A DNA stretch of 64,000 nucleotides, from contig CANRMX010000005.1 in assembly GCA_947631855.1 (NCBI GenBank), positions 1-64,000 on the forward strand, in the 5' to 3' direction. The notes beneath the pieces are model-generated. The model ran no database searches and was not told the DNA's origin. It saw only the letters and a list, made by a program, of their open reading frames with translations. Positions 8,337 through 17,625 of this stretch are shown here, in pieces; position 1 is the first letter of the stretch; each line of letters begins with the position of its first letter. A program made the position numbers and the translations under genes. The DNA comes from an uncultured Clostridia bacterium (GTDB lineage Bacteria > Bacillota > Clostridia > Oscillospirales > Acutalibacteraceae).

Positions 8337-11252
8337 ATGATGAGAATCGGTATGGACGTGGGGTCCACTACCCTGAAGTGCGTGGTATTCGACGAGCACG
8401 ACAAGCCGGTGTTTAAGGCGTACGAGCGCCATTTTTCCCAGATCGCCGAAAAGGCCTCCGGGATGCTTCGCAATATTTCCCAGCAGTTCCCCAAGCTCAA
8501 GACCGCGCAGGTGTGTATTTCCGGCTCCGCGGGCATGGGCCTGGCCGAGGATCTGGGCGTGCCCTTCGTGCAGGAGGTGTACGCCACCCGCACGGCGGTG
8601 CTGAAATATCAGCCCGAGGCCGACGTGGTCATCGAGCTGGGCGGGGAGGACGCGAAGATCCTGTTCCTTTCCGGCTCCATGGAGGTGCGCATGAACGGCT
8701 CCTGCGCCGGCGGCACGGGGGCTTTCATCGACCAGATGGCCACGTTGCTGTCCATCACGCCGGAGGAGCTGAACACCCTGGCCGGGCGCAGCCAGCGCAC
8801 ATACAGCATCGCCTCCCGGTGCGGCGTGTTCGCAAAATCGGACATTCAGGCGCTGCTCAACCAGGGCGCCCAGAAGGACGACGTGGCCCTGAGCATCCTA
8901 AACGCCGTGGTGAGCCAGACCATCGCCGGGCTGGCCCAGGGCCGGGAGATCGCCGGGAACGTGGTGTACCTGGGCGGGCCGCTGACCTTCCTCAGCGAGC
9001 TGCGGGCTGCCTTTGACCGCACCTTGAAGACCACCGGCGTGTGCCCGGAAAATTCCCTCTACTATGTGGCGGCGGGCGCTGCGCTGAATCCCACCGCAGA
9101 AGTTTTCGATGTGGCAGAGCTCACCGAAAGGATCCGCCGGTACAGCTCCAGCCACCGGTACCAGAGCAGCGAGGCGTTGTTCGACAACGAAGACCAGTAC
9201 CGGGAATTTGTGGCCCGCCACGAAAAGGACGCCATCCCCACCGATGGGGAGCTGGGCAAATCCAAAAAAGCCTATGTGGGGGTGGACGCCGGGTCCACCA
9301 CCGTAAAGGCCGTGCTCATCAACGAGAACGAGGAGATCGTCTTCTCCCGCTATCTGCCCAATTCCGGCAACCCGGTGCCGCTGGTGCGGGCCTTCCTCCA
9401 GGACGTGTACGCCCGCTTCCCGGACGTGCAGCTGGTGAGCGGCGCCTCTACCGGCTACGGCGAGGAGATCATCCAGAACGCCTTCGGGCTGGAGATCGGC
9501 GTGGTGGAGACCATCGCCCACTTCACCGCGGCCAAGAAGTTCCGCCCCCAGGTGGATTTCATCATCGACATCGGCGGGCAGGACATCAAATGCTTTAAGA
9601 TCAAAAACGGCGCCATCGACAATATCTTCCTCAACGAAGCCTGCTCCTCGGGCTGCGGCTCCTTTTTGCAGACCTTCGCCGGGGCGCTGGGCTATGAAAT
9701 GGCGGATTTCGCCAGGGCCGGGCTTTTCGCCGACAGCCCGGTGGACCTGGGCTCCCGGTGCACAGTGTTCATGAATTCCTCGGTGAAGCAGGCCCAGAAG
9801 GACGGCGCGTCCATCGAGAATATCTCCGCCGGCCTGTCCATGAGCGTGGTGAAAAACGCCCTGTATAAAGTCATCCGGGTCACCGACGCCAAAAGCCTGG
9901 GGGATCACATCGTGGTACAGGGCGGCACCTTCCTCAACGACGCGGTGCTCCGCGCCTTTGAGAAGGAGATCGGCAAGGACGTGACCAGACCCTCCATCTC
10001 CGGGCTGATGGGCGCTTACGGCGCGGCCCTCTACGCCAAGGAGAACGGCCGCGGCACGGGGCATATCCTCACCGCCCAAGAACTGGAGCACTTCACCCAC
10101 GAGGTGCGCTCCGTCACCTGCAACGGCTGCCAGAACCACTGCCGCCTGACGGTGAACACCTTTGCCAATGGGGCCAGATACATCGCAGGCAACCGCTGCG
10201 ACCGGCCCCTGAAAAAGCACAGCCCCACGGCGGCCTACAATCTCTACGCCTACAAGCACGAGCTGCTGGAAGCCTACCGGCCGGGCGAAAATCGCCGGGG
10301 CGTGATCGGCATCCCCATGGGGCTCAACCTCTTTGAGCTGTACCCCTTCTGGCACACCTTCTTCACGCAATTGGGCTTCCGGGTGGTGCATTCTCCCGAA
10401 TCCGACCGGCAGCTGTACGACAAGGGCCAGCACACCATCCCATCGGATACGGTGTGCTATCCCGCCAAGCTGATGCACGGGCACATGGAGGCCCTGCTGG
10501 AAATGCACCCCGACGCCATCTTCTATCCCTGCATGAGCTACAACGTGGACGAGCACATGGGGGATAACCACTACAACTGTCCCGTGGTGGCGTATTATCC
10601 CGAGGTGCTGGACGCCAACATCGCGGCGCTGCAGCACACCCGGTTTATCTACGACTATGTGGGCATCCACCGCCGGCACGATTTCCCGGTGAAGATGCAG
10701 GCCATCCTGGCCAAATATTTCGATCCCATCCCCAAGGCGGAGGTGAAAGCCGCCGCCGCTGCGGCCTATCGGGAATATGAGGCGCACATGGAGCGCATCC
10801 GGCAGAAGGGCAGGGAATACCTGCTCTATGCCCAGTCCAACGACCTGCCGGTGATCGTGCTGTCCGGCCGGCCCTACCATCTGGACCGGGAGGTCAACCA
10901 CGGCATCGACAAGCTGATCTGCGAATGCGGGGCGGTGGTGGTCACGGAAGATTCCGTCAGCGGCCTGGCCGGGAAGCGGTTCCCCACCACGGTGCTCAAC
11001 CAGTGGACATACCATGCCCGGCTGTATTCCGCCGCCAAATATGTGGCCGAAAGCGGCGACAAGCGCATCAACCTGGTGCAGCTGGTGTCCTTCGGCTGCG
11101 GCGTGGACGCCATCACCGGCGACGAGGTGCGCAGCATTCTGGAGAACGGCGGCCGCATCTACACCCAGATCAAGATCGACGAGATCACCAACCTGGGCGC
11201 GGTGCGCATCCGGCTGCGGAGCCTGTTCGCGGCGCTGGGCCTGGGCAATTAG
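8337..11252 (+). CDS. acyl-CoA dehydratase activase: two tandem BadF/BadG/BcrA/BcrD ASKHA domains plus DUF2229-like C-terminus
   Basis: MRIGMDVGSTTLKC...NGSCAGGTGAF...SRCGVFAKS, then VGVDAGSTTVKAV...NEACSSGCGSF...SRCTVFMNS; VTCNGCQNHC cysteine motif. Confidence 0.92.
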   Translation: MMRIGMDVGSTTLKCVVFDEHDKPVFKAYERHFSQIAEKASGMLRNISQQFPKLKTAQVCISGSAGMGLAEDLGVPFVQEVYATRTAVLKYQPEADVVIELGGEDAKILFLSGSMEVRMNGSCAGGTGAFIDQMATLLSITPEELNTLAGRSQRTYSIASRCGVFAKSDIQALLNQGAQKDDVALSILNAVVSQTIAGLAQGREIAGNVVYLGGPLTFLSELRAAFDRTLKTTGVCPENSLYYVAAGAALNPTAEVFDVAELTERIRRYSSSHRYQSSEALFDNEDQYREFVARHEKDAIPTDGELGKSKKAYVGVDAGSTTVKAVLINENEEIVFSRYLPNSGNPVPLVRAFLQDVYARFPDVQLVSGASTGYGEEIIQNAFGLEIGVVETIAHFTAAKKFRPQVDFIIDIGGQDIKCFKIKNGAIDNIFLNEACSSGCGSFLQTFAGALGYEMADFARAGLFADSPVDLGSRCTVFMNSSVKQAQKDGASIENISAGLSMSVVKNALYKVIRVTDAKSLGDHIVVQGGTFLNDAVLRAFEKEIGKDVTRPSISGLMGAYGAALYAKENGRGTGHILTAQELEHFTHEVRSVTCNGCQNHCRLTVNTFANGARYIAGNRCDRPLKKHSPTAAYNLYAYKHELLEAYRPGENRRGVIGIPMGLNLFELYPFWHTFFTQLGFRVVHSPESDRQLYDKGQHTIPSDTVCYPAKLMHGHMEALLEMHPDAIFYPCMSYNVDEHMGDNHYNCPVVAYYPEVLDANIAALQHTRFIYDYVGIHRRHDFPVKMQAILAKYFDPIPKAEVKAAAAAAYREYEAHMERIRQKGREYLLYAQSNDLPVIVLSGRPYHLDREVNHGIDKLICECGAVVVTEDSVSGLAGKRFPTTVLNQWTYHARLYSAAKYVAESGDKRINLVQLVSFGCGVDAITGDEVRSILENGGRIYTQIKIDEITNLGAVRIRLRSLFAALGLGN

Positions 11253-11282
11253 CGGAAGATCATCAGAAAAGGGGCGAAGCCA

Positions 11283-12527
11283 ATGCAAAGCAAAACGCCC
11301 CGGGTGGAGTTCACCCGGGAGATGAAAAAAGACTATACGATCATCACGCCCAATATGGCGCCCATCCATTTCGAGCTGATCAAAAACGTGCTGGAGAGCT
11401 TCGGCTACCACGTGGCGCTGCTGCGCACCACCGGCCGGGAGATCGTGGACGAGGGGCTCAAGTACGTCCACAACGACACCTGCTATCCGGCGCTGCTGTC
11501 CATCGGCCAGCTGATGCACGCCCTCCACAGCGGCGACTACGACCTGCACAAGGTGGCGCTGATCATGACCCAGACCGGCGGCGGGTGCAGGGCCTCCAAT
11601 TACATACACCTGCTGCGCAAGGCGCTGAAAAAGGACGGCCTGGAGTTCATCCCGGTGATCTCCCTGAACCTTTCGGGCTTGGAGAGCAATTCCGGCTTCA
11701 AGCTGACGGTGCCCATGCTGCGCAGGGCCATCGCCGCCCTGACCTATGGGGATCTGCTGATGCTGCTGAAAAATCAGACCAGGCCCTATGAGGTGAACGC
11801 CGGAGAATCGGACGCGCTGGTGGAGAAGTGGATCAAGGAGCTCACCGGGCTGTTCGAGGGAGGCAAGGCGTTTACCCAGCGGGAAGTGCGGGAGCATTTC
11901 GACCGGATCGCGGCGTCCTTCGCGGCGGTGCCGGTGCGCAGGATTGAAAAGCCCAAGGTGGGCGTGGTGGGCGAGATCTATGTGAAGTATTCTCCCCTGG
12001 CCAACAACGGCCTGGAGGATTTCCTCTTTGCCCAGGGCTGCGAGACCATGGTGCCGGGTATCCTGGCCTTTATGATCTTCAAGGTGGACAACCGGCTGGA
12101 GGATATCCGGCTGTATGGGGGCAATCCGGCCAAAAAGCAGCTGTGCACGCTGCTCAAGTGGTATTTCACGAAATTTGAGGCCGATCTCATCGCCGCGGTG
12201 AAGAAATATCCCCAGTTCACCGCGCCCGCGCCCTACACCCATCTGAAAGAGCTGGCCGGGCAGGTCATCGGCTACGGCTGCAAGATGGGCGAGGGGTGGC
12301 TGCTCACCGCCGAGATGATGGAGCTGATCGAAAGCGGCTACCGCAACGTGGTGTGCACCCAGCCCTTTGGCTGCCTGCCCAATCACATCGTGGGCAAGGG
12401 GATGATCCGCAAGGTGAAGAATATCTATCCCCAGGCCAATATCGTGCCCATCGATTACGACCCCAGCGCCACCAAGGTGAATCAGGAAAACCGCATCAAA
12501 CTGATGCTTGCCGTGGCAACGGGCTGA
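11283..12527 (+). CDS. 2-hydroxyacyl-CoA dehydratase (HgdB)-related protein, companion of the activase
   Basis: 414 aa, DTCYPALLSIGQLMHAL, QTGGGCRASNY, TQPFGCLPNHIVGKGMIRKVK; 30 bp downstream of the activase. Confidence 0.88.
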   Translation: MQSKTPRVEFTREMKKDYTIITPNMAPIHFELIKNVLESFGYHVALLRTTGREIVDEGLKYVHNDTCYPALLSIGQLMHALHSGDYDLHKVALIMTQTGGGCRASNYIHLLRKALKKDGLEFIPVISLNLSGLESNSGFKLTVPMLRRAIAALTYGDLLMLLKNQTRPYEVNAGESDALVEKWIKELTGLFEGGKAFTQREVREHFDRIAASFAAVPVRRIEKPKVGVVGEIYVKYSPLANNGLEDFLFAQGCETMVPGILAFMIFKVDNRLEDIRLYGGNPAKKQLCTLLKWYFTKFEADLIAAVKKYPQFTAPAPYTHLKELAGQVIGYGCKMGEGWLLTAEMMELIESGYRNVVCTQPFGCLPNHIVGKGMIRKVKNIYPQANIVPIDYDPSATKVNQENRIKLMLAVATG

Positions 12528-12540
12528 GCCCGTTTCACGA

Positions 12541-12720
12541 CGCGTTTCGCGCACGCTTGCGTGCGCTGGTGCGCAAAAGAAACAACCGACCCTATCGCGG
12601 AATTTACCGAGTGCTGGAAACTGGTGGGTTCCGTTGCAGCGAGAGGTTGGTTGAGTAGTCGCGCCCGATAGATAGATATGAGAAGTGCCTCCCTATTTTC
12701 TGTGGGGAGGCACGTTTCTA
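12541..12720 (+). repeat. dispersed intergenic repeat, copy A (forward), ending in a GTGCCTCCC/GGGAGGCAC hairpin
   Basis: GCGTTTCGCGCACGCTTGCGTGCGCTGGTGCG ... ATCGCGGAATTTACCGAGTGCTGG; matches copies at 20.6, 23.0 and 44.8 kb. Confidence 0.75.
12685..12715. terminator. hairpin terminator between convergent genes
   Basis: GTGCCTCCC tattttctgtg GGGAGGCAC GTTTCT. Confidence 0.75.
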
Positions 12721-12721
12721 T

Positions 12722-12835
12722 TAGAGGCTTGCAGCCAGTATGCGTAAGCGGAGCGCACTCGCGGCCAGCACAAACTATTGGGCGCGACCGAAAAAGCTGC
12801 GTCCTTTGCTCGGCAAGTGAGCGAAGCGAACGGAG
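12722..12835 (-). repeat. dispersed intergenic repeat, copy A' (inverted orientation)
   Basis: Reverse complement GCTTTTTCGGTCGCG...TGTGCTGGCCGC...GCTCCGCTTACGCATACTGGCTGCAAGCC aligns with the 44.88-44.95 kb copy. Confidence 0.65.
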
Positions 12836-12876
12836 CCCGCGAAGTGGGCGCGGGCCCTGCCCGCCGGCTCAGCCTG

Positions 12877-14229
12877 CTACTCTCCCAGCTCGATCTCCAT
12901 GCGCCGGTAGGTGTCATGCACCAGTTCGGCCATGTCGCCGCTCTCTTGGCCGGTATATACTTTGTAGCAATCGTCCACCAGCCGGTACAGTTCCTTTTGC
13001 AGCGTGCCGAAGAAATTCACCTGGGTGATGTCTTCCTGCACCCTGCCATATTCCGCATAGGCCGCTTCCTTCAAGGACCAGCCGTTAAAGGTGACCGCCG
13101 GTTTCAGCAGTTCCCGATCTACAGGAAGCTCGTCCGTCACGCAGAACAACCCTGTGCCGCGCTGATATTCCTCGCTGAACAGCACGTCCAGCACAAAGAA
13201 CGCGTCTTCCGGCCGCCGAGTATTGGCACTGACAGCGGCAAAGCTGCACACGGTGGCGGTGGTCCCGCCGTCGTCGGAATATACGGGGATCATGGTCACC
13301 GCTTGATTCTCCTTTGCGCCGACCTGCTCGAGGAAGTCGCTGACCATCATACCGTTGAAATCGCCGCTCTCCATGAACGTCCGATAATCTTTGCCAAAAG
13401 TCGCTGCGCCGGTCCTCATGAAACTACTTATCCCGATCGGCGTGACTTTGCAAAACATCGGCAGACTGTCGAACGCGCCGTCCATCATTTTGTCGTTCAG
13501 GGCAAACAGCTCCTGGATCCTCTCCAGCAGTTCCTCCTCGGTGAAACAGAGCTTGTCCTCCGTGAAATCCGCCAGTTGGCCGAAGGACAGGGAACGCCCG
13601 TAGACATGGAATCCGCTGGCGAAATTGACGCTCCAATCGGCGGCGGCCTGGAGGACGCCGGTTTCATCGTCCAGCATATCCTGCCAGGTGATCTCCGGGG
13701 AGTGGGTGAAATCCACCGCGTCCTGCGCAAAGAGAGTCAGCGGCGTGGACCACCCCATGGGCAGCAGCACCTGCCCCCATTTCTCCGTGCGGCCAGCCTC
13801 CAGCAGCTGGGGGATGAATCGGTCGAAATCCGTAAACTGCGAGGTTTCCAGGTAGTTGTCCAGCGGCATGAACAGCCCCAACTCCATGGACTTTTCCGGC
13901 ATGAGGAACAGGGAGTCGTCGCCCTGCTGGCTCACGATAAACACATCCGGCCCTTGTCCCGCCATGACTTCCGTGCGGATGCGGGTCAGGAGGCTTTTCC
14001 GTTCTGCACCGTAATTGGGTAAAAACTCTATTTCAATATCCTCGGGGCCGTCTTTTTGTTTTACAAGGTTCGTCAATTGTTTCGCGGCCGGTTCCAGATT
14101 GCCATCAGGATCGCTAAGGTCTATCAGCACCCGGAGAGCATTTGAGTTTTGCCCTTTTGAGCACCCAAAGCAGGGCAGGAGGCACAGCATACACAAAAAA
14201 AGGATCAACATCCGTCGAAGTGCTTTCAT
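12877..14229 (-). CDS. extracellular solute-binding lipoprotein (family 1-like)
   Basis: MKALRRMLILFLCMLCLLPCFGCSKG lipobox; QGPDVFIVS, AFFVLDVLFSEEYQ features of ABC substrate-binding proteins. Confidence 0.8.
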   Translation of the reverse strand: MKALRRMLILFLCMLCLLPCFGCSKGQNSNALRVLIDLSDPDGNLEPAAKQLTNLVKQKDGPEDIEIEFLPNYGAERKSLLTRIRTEVMAGQGPDVFIVSQQGDDSLFLMPEKSMELGLFMPLDNYLETSQFTDFDRFIPQLLEAGRTEKWGQVLLPMGWSTPLTLFAQDAVDFTHSPEITWQDMLDDETGVLQAAADWSVNFASGFHVYGRSLSFGQLADFTEDKLCFTEEELLERIQELFALNDKMMDGAFDSLPMFCKVTPIGISSFMRTGAATFGKDYRTFMESGDFNGMMVSDFLEQVGAKENQAVTMIPVYSDDGGTTATVCSFAAVSANTRRPEDAFFVLDVLFSEEYQRGTGLFCVTDELPVDRELLKPAVTFNGWSLKEAAYAEYGRVQEDITQVNFFGTLQKELYRLVDDCYKVYTGQESGDMAELVHDTYRRMEIELGE

Positions 14230-14477
14230 GGAAATCCCTCCTAAACACCGATATGAAAAATAAATATTATACAAAAATATTTCCTATAAAAAGTCTATCA
14301 CATCTTTGGATCATCGTCAAGAAGTTTTCTGCAAAAGGACATCAATCTTCCGCCCGCGCCCGCCGCCCTTTGGCCGTGGCCTGAAAAATCCATCTACTGA
14401 TTAGACGGAGAAAGAGGGTAAAAGGTTACACCCTTTTGAAAAAAATTTTTGATTTTCCCCGCCGCACCGCAAATTCA

Positions 14478-14506
14478 TTGACAAAACGGCGGCGGAGGAG
14501 TAAACT
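14478..14506 (+). promoter_or_regulatory. promoter TTGACA-17-TAAACT
   Basis: upstream of the antiporter ATG at 14554. Confidence 0.6.
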
Positions 14507-14553
14507 GGACAAGGTTTTGCATTGAAGGGCAAGAGGAGAAGGAGGCCGTTTGT

Positions 14554-15831
14554 ATGACGGAAATATTGGTTTGCCTGGCGGAGGCGCTGGTGGCGGGTCT
14601 GCTGATGACCCGGCTGGTGAAGCGCTTCCATCTGCCGGATGTGACTTCGTACCTGATCGCCGGCGTGCTGCTGGGGCCGTGCCTGCTGGGCCGGCTGGGC
14701 GTGCCGGGTCTGGGATTTCATTCCTTTGAGCAGGTGGGGGCCATGCAGCCCATCTGCGACGTGGCGCTGGGATTTATCGCCTTTGCCATCGGCAGCGAGT
14801 TCCGGATGGATTCTTTGAAGACCACGGGCCGGGCCGCGGTGATCGTGGGGACGATCCAGGCGCTGGCGGCGGCCCTGCTGGTGGATATCGCCCTGGTGGG
14901 CATGCACCTGATCCTGGGGGAGAAATTGCCCATTCCCGCCGCGATCACTCTGGGGGCAATCGCCACGGCCACGGCGCCTGCCGCCACGCTGGCGGTGGTC
15001 AGGCAGTACAAGGCGAAAGGCCCCACCACCAGCCTGCTTTTGCCGGTGGTGGCGCTGGACGACGCGGTGGGCCTGGTGGTGTTCGCGGTGTCCTTCGGCG
15101 CGGCCCAGGCCATGATGTCCTCCAGCGCCAGCATCACGGCCATCGCGGTGGAGCCCCTGCTGGAGATCGTCTGCTCCCTGATCTTGGGCGCTGCCCTGGG
15201 CTGGCTGCTCACCCAGCTGGAGGATTGGTTCCAATCCCGCCGCAACCGGGTGGCCATGATCGCAGGCTTCGTGACCATGGCGGTGGCGCTGTCCTCGCTG
15301 GAGATCCCCATCGGCGGCGTGACGCTGCGGTTCTCGTCGCTGCTGGTGTGCATGATGCTGGGCACGGTGTTCTGCAATCTCTGTCCCAAATCCGAGGACA
15401 TGATGGACCGGGCGGATCGCTGGTCCGCGCCGTTTTTGATCCTGTTCTTCGTGCTTTCCGGCGCGGAGCTGCAATTCAACGTGTTCACCGACTTTGCGGT
15501 GGTGGGCATCGGCCTGGTGTACATCCTGGCCCGGTCGCTGGGCAAATACTTCGGCGCACGGTGGAGCGCCAAGCTGGCGGGATGTTCCCCCACGGTGCAG
15601 AAATATCTGGGCATCACCCTGCTGCCCCAGGCGGGCGTGGCGCTGGGCATGGCTTCCCAGGTGGGGGCCAAGATGGGCGAACTGGGCGCCACCCTGCGGA
15701 GCATCGTGCTCTTCGGCGTGCTGGTGTATGAGCTGCTGGGCCCCACCTTCACCAAGATCGCCCTGACCCGGGCGGGAGATATCGTCCCCAGAGAGCAGGA
15801 CACCAGCCCGCGCAAGGAAGCCACCATCTGA
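14554..15831 (+). CDS. CPA2-type cation:proton antiporter (KefB/NapA-like)
   Basis: 425 aa, 11-12 TM segments; SYLIAGVLLGPCLLG, ALDDAVGLVVFAVSFG. Confidence 0.88.
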   Translation: MTEILVCLAEALVAGLLMTRLVKRFHLPDVTSYLIAGVLLGPCLLGRLGVPGLGFHSFEQVGAMQPICDVALGFIAFAIGSEFRMDSLKTTGRAAVIVGTIQALAAALLVDIALVGMHLILGEKLPIPAAITLGAIATATAPAATLAVVRQYKAKGPTTSLLLPVVALDDAVGLVVFAVSFGAAQAMMSSSASITAIAVEPLLEIVCSLILGAALGWLLTQLEDWFQSRRNRVAMIAGFVTMAVALSSLEIPIGGVTLRFSSLLVCMMLGTVFCNLCPKSEDMMDRADRWSAPFLILFFVLSGAELQFNVFTDFAVVGIGLVYILARSLGKYFGARWSAKLAGCSPTVQKYLGITLLPQAGVALGMASQVGAKMGELGATLRSIVLFGVLVYELLGPTFTKIALTRAGDIVPREQDTSPRKEATI

Positions 15832-15839
15832 CCGCTGGC

Positions 15840-15916
15840 CCGCGCCGCACCGTCCCACGAGGGACGCGCCCTCTCTGTGAGAGGGCGGCCGCGCGAAGCG
15901 CGGCGGCGCGGCGCGG
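15840..15916. repeat. three-hairpin cloverleaf element E1
   Basis: 9-bp outer stem CCGCGCCGC/GCGGCGCGG enclosing contiguous hairpins CGTCCC-ACGA-GGGACG, CGCCCTCTC-TGT-GAGAGGGCG, GCCGCGC-GAA-GCGCGGC. Confidence 0.8.
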
Positions 15917-15937
15917 TGTCGGCTGCACCGCACGATG

Positions 15938-15968
15938 GAAATGCGCTGCCTTAGGCAGCGCATTTCAT
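15938..15968 (+). terminator. hairpin terminator
   Basis: GAAATGCGCTGCC TTA GGCAGCGCATTTC followed by ATTTC. Confidence 0.75.
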
Positions 15969-16119
15969 TTCATGCAGGCAACTGCCGCAGCGATCGTGTT
16001 TGTCCCCCGAAGTTTTTTGCTTTTTCTCTTGTTTCCCGGCCGGTTGTGGTGTAGAATAAAGGCGCAGCGGTGCATGGTGCGGCGCTGCCTCAATCAGACT
16101 GCAAAAAGGAGCGGGGACC

Positions 16120-17625
16120 ATGGAGACCCATGTGGATTTGGAGATCAGCCGGCTGATACGCTACGGCCTGCAAAAGGGGCTGCTGGCCCTTGAGGACGAA
16201 GTTTACGCGGTCAATCGGATGCTTGCGCTGCTGGGGCTGGGCGCCTATGAAAAGCAGCCGGTGGACGAGGCCCTGCCCTATCCGGCGGAGCCGCTGGAGC
16301 GCTTGTGCGATTGGGTGGCGGAGACCGGCCGCCTGGCCCCGGACACCCGGGACGCACGGGATCAGCTGGACACGGAGATCATGGCCTGCATGATGCCCCG
16401 GCCCTCGGAGGTGGCGAGGAAATTCCGGGCACTTTTCGCGGAAGACCCCAAGGCCGCCACCGAATACTATTACGGCCTGAGCATCGCCTCCAACTACATC
16501 CGGGCCGACCGGGTGGCAAAGGACAGGAAGTGGACGGCCCCCACGCCCTATGGCGATCTGGTGATCACCATCAACCTCTCCAAGCCGGAGAAGGACCCCC
16601 GGGCCATCGCCGCCGCCAAAAACGCGCCCCAGTCCGGGTACCCCAAATGCGCCCTGTGCAGGGAGAACGAGGGCTTCCTGGGCAGCGCCAATCAGGCCGC
16701 CCGGGGCAATCACCGCCTGATCCCGCTGGAGCTCTGCGGCGAGCGCTGGTACCTGCAATATTCCCCCTATGTCTACTATAACGAGCACTGCATCGTGCTC
16801 AGCGAGCACCACCGCCCCATGCGGGTCAGCCGGGAGACCTTTGCCCGCCTGCTGGAATTCGTCACCCTGCTGCCCCACTACTTCATCGGCTCCAACGCCG
16901 ACCTGCCCATCGTGGGTGGCTCCATCCTCTCCCACGACCACTTCCAGGGCGGGAATTATCAGTTCCCCATGGCGAAAGCGCCGGTGCGGGAGCCGCTGAC
17001 TTTCACGGGCTTTGACACGGTGCAGGCCGGCATCGTCCACTGGCCCATGTCGGTGATCCGCCTGCGCAGCGGAGACCGGGCGGCGCTGGCGGCGCTGGCG
17101 GATCGCATCCTTGCCCGCTGGCGGGAATACAGCGACGAAAGCGTGGACATCCTGAGCCACGCCGGGGACACGCCCCACAACACCGTCACGCCCATCGCCC
17201 GGCGGCGCGGGGAGGATTACGAGCTGGACCTGGTGCTGCGCAACAACCGCACCACGGAGGAACACCCGCTGGGGCTGTTCCATCCCCACGGGGAGTACCA
17301 CCACATCAAGAAGGAAAATATCGGGCTCATCGAGGTGATGGGTCTGGCGATCCTGCCGCCCCGGCTGCTCACTGAGACCCAGCTGCTGATCCGGGCGCTG
17401 TCCCGGCCGGAGGAGGCGGAGCAGATCCTCTCCCGTGAGGAGATGCAAAAGCACCGGGATTGGTATCAATCGCTGAAAGCCCGGGGCGTGACGGCGGAGA
17501 ACGCCGAACAGGCGGTGCCGGCGGACGTGGGCCGCATCTTCGGGGAGATTCTGGGCAACGCCGGGGTCTATAAGGACACCCCCGAGGGCAGGGCAGCGTT
17601 CCGGCGGTTCTGCGCCAGCGTATGA
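16120..17625 (+). CDS. galT: UDP-glucose--hexose-1-phosphate uridylyltransferase (type 2 GalT)
   Basis: 501 aa; PVGG-like active-site region LPIVGGSILSHDHFQGG. Confidence 0.93.
   Translation: METHVDLEISRLIRYGLQKGLLALEDEVYAVNRMLALLGLGAYEKQPVDEALPYPAEPLERLCDWVAETGRLAPDTRDARDQLDTEIMACMMPRPSEVARKFRALFAEDPKAATEYYYGLSIASNYIRADRVAKDRKWTAPTPYGDLVITINLSKPEKDPRAIAAAKNAPQSGYPKCALCRENEGFLGSANQAARGNHRLIPLELCGERWYLQYSPYVYYNEHCIVLSEHHRPMRVSRETFARLLEFVTLLPHYFIGSNADLPIVGGSILSHDHFQGGNYQFPMAKAPVREPLTFTGFDTVQAGIVHWPMSVIRLRSGDRAALAALADRILARWREYSDESVDILSHAGDTPHNTVTPIARRRGEDYELDLVLRNNRTTEEHPLGLFHPHGEYHHIKKENIGLIEVMGLAILPPRLLTETQLLIRALSRPEEAEQILSREEMQKHRDWYQSLKARGVTAENAEQAVPADVGRIFGEILGNAGVYKDTPEGRAAFRRFCASV

Noticed and set aside
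8898-12554. 1218-aa minus-strand ORF
   Set aside because: Antisense shadow of the activase and HgdB-like genes; His/Gly/Leu-rich low-complexity product typical of GC-rich antisense frames, with no recognisable domain
12877-14229. Complete ABC sugar importer
   Set aside because: Only the substrate-binding lipoprotein is present; no permease or ATPase genes adjoin it
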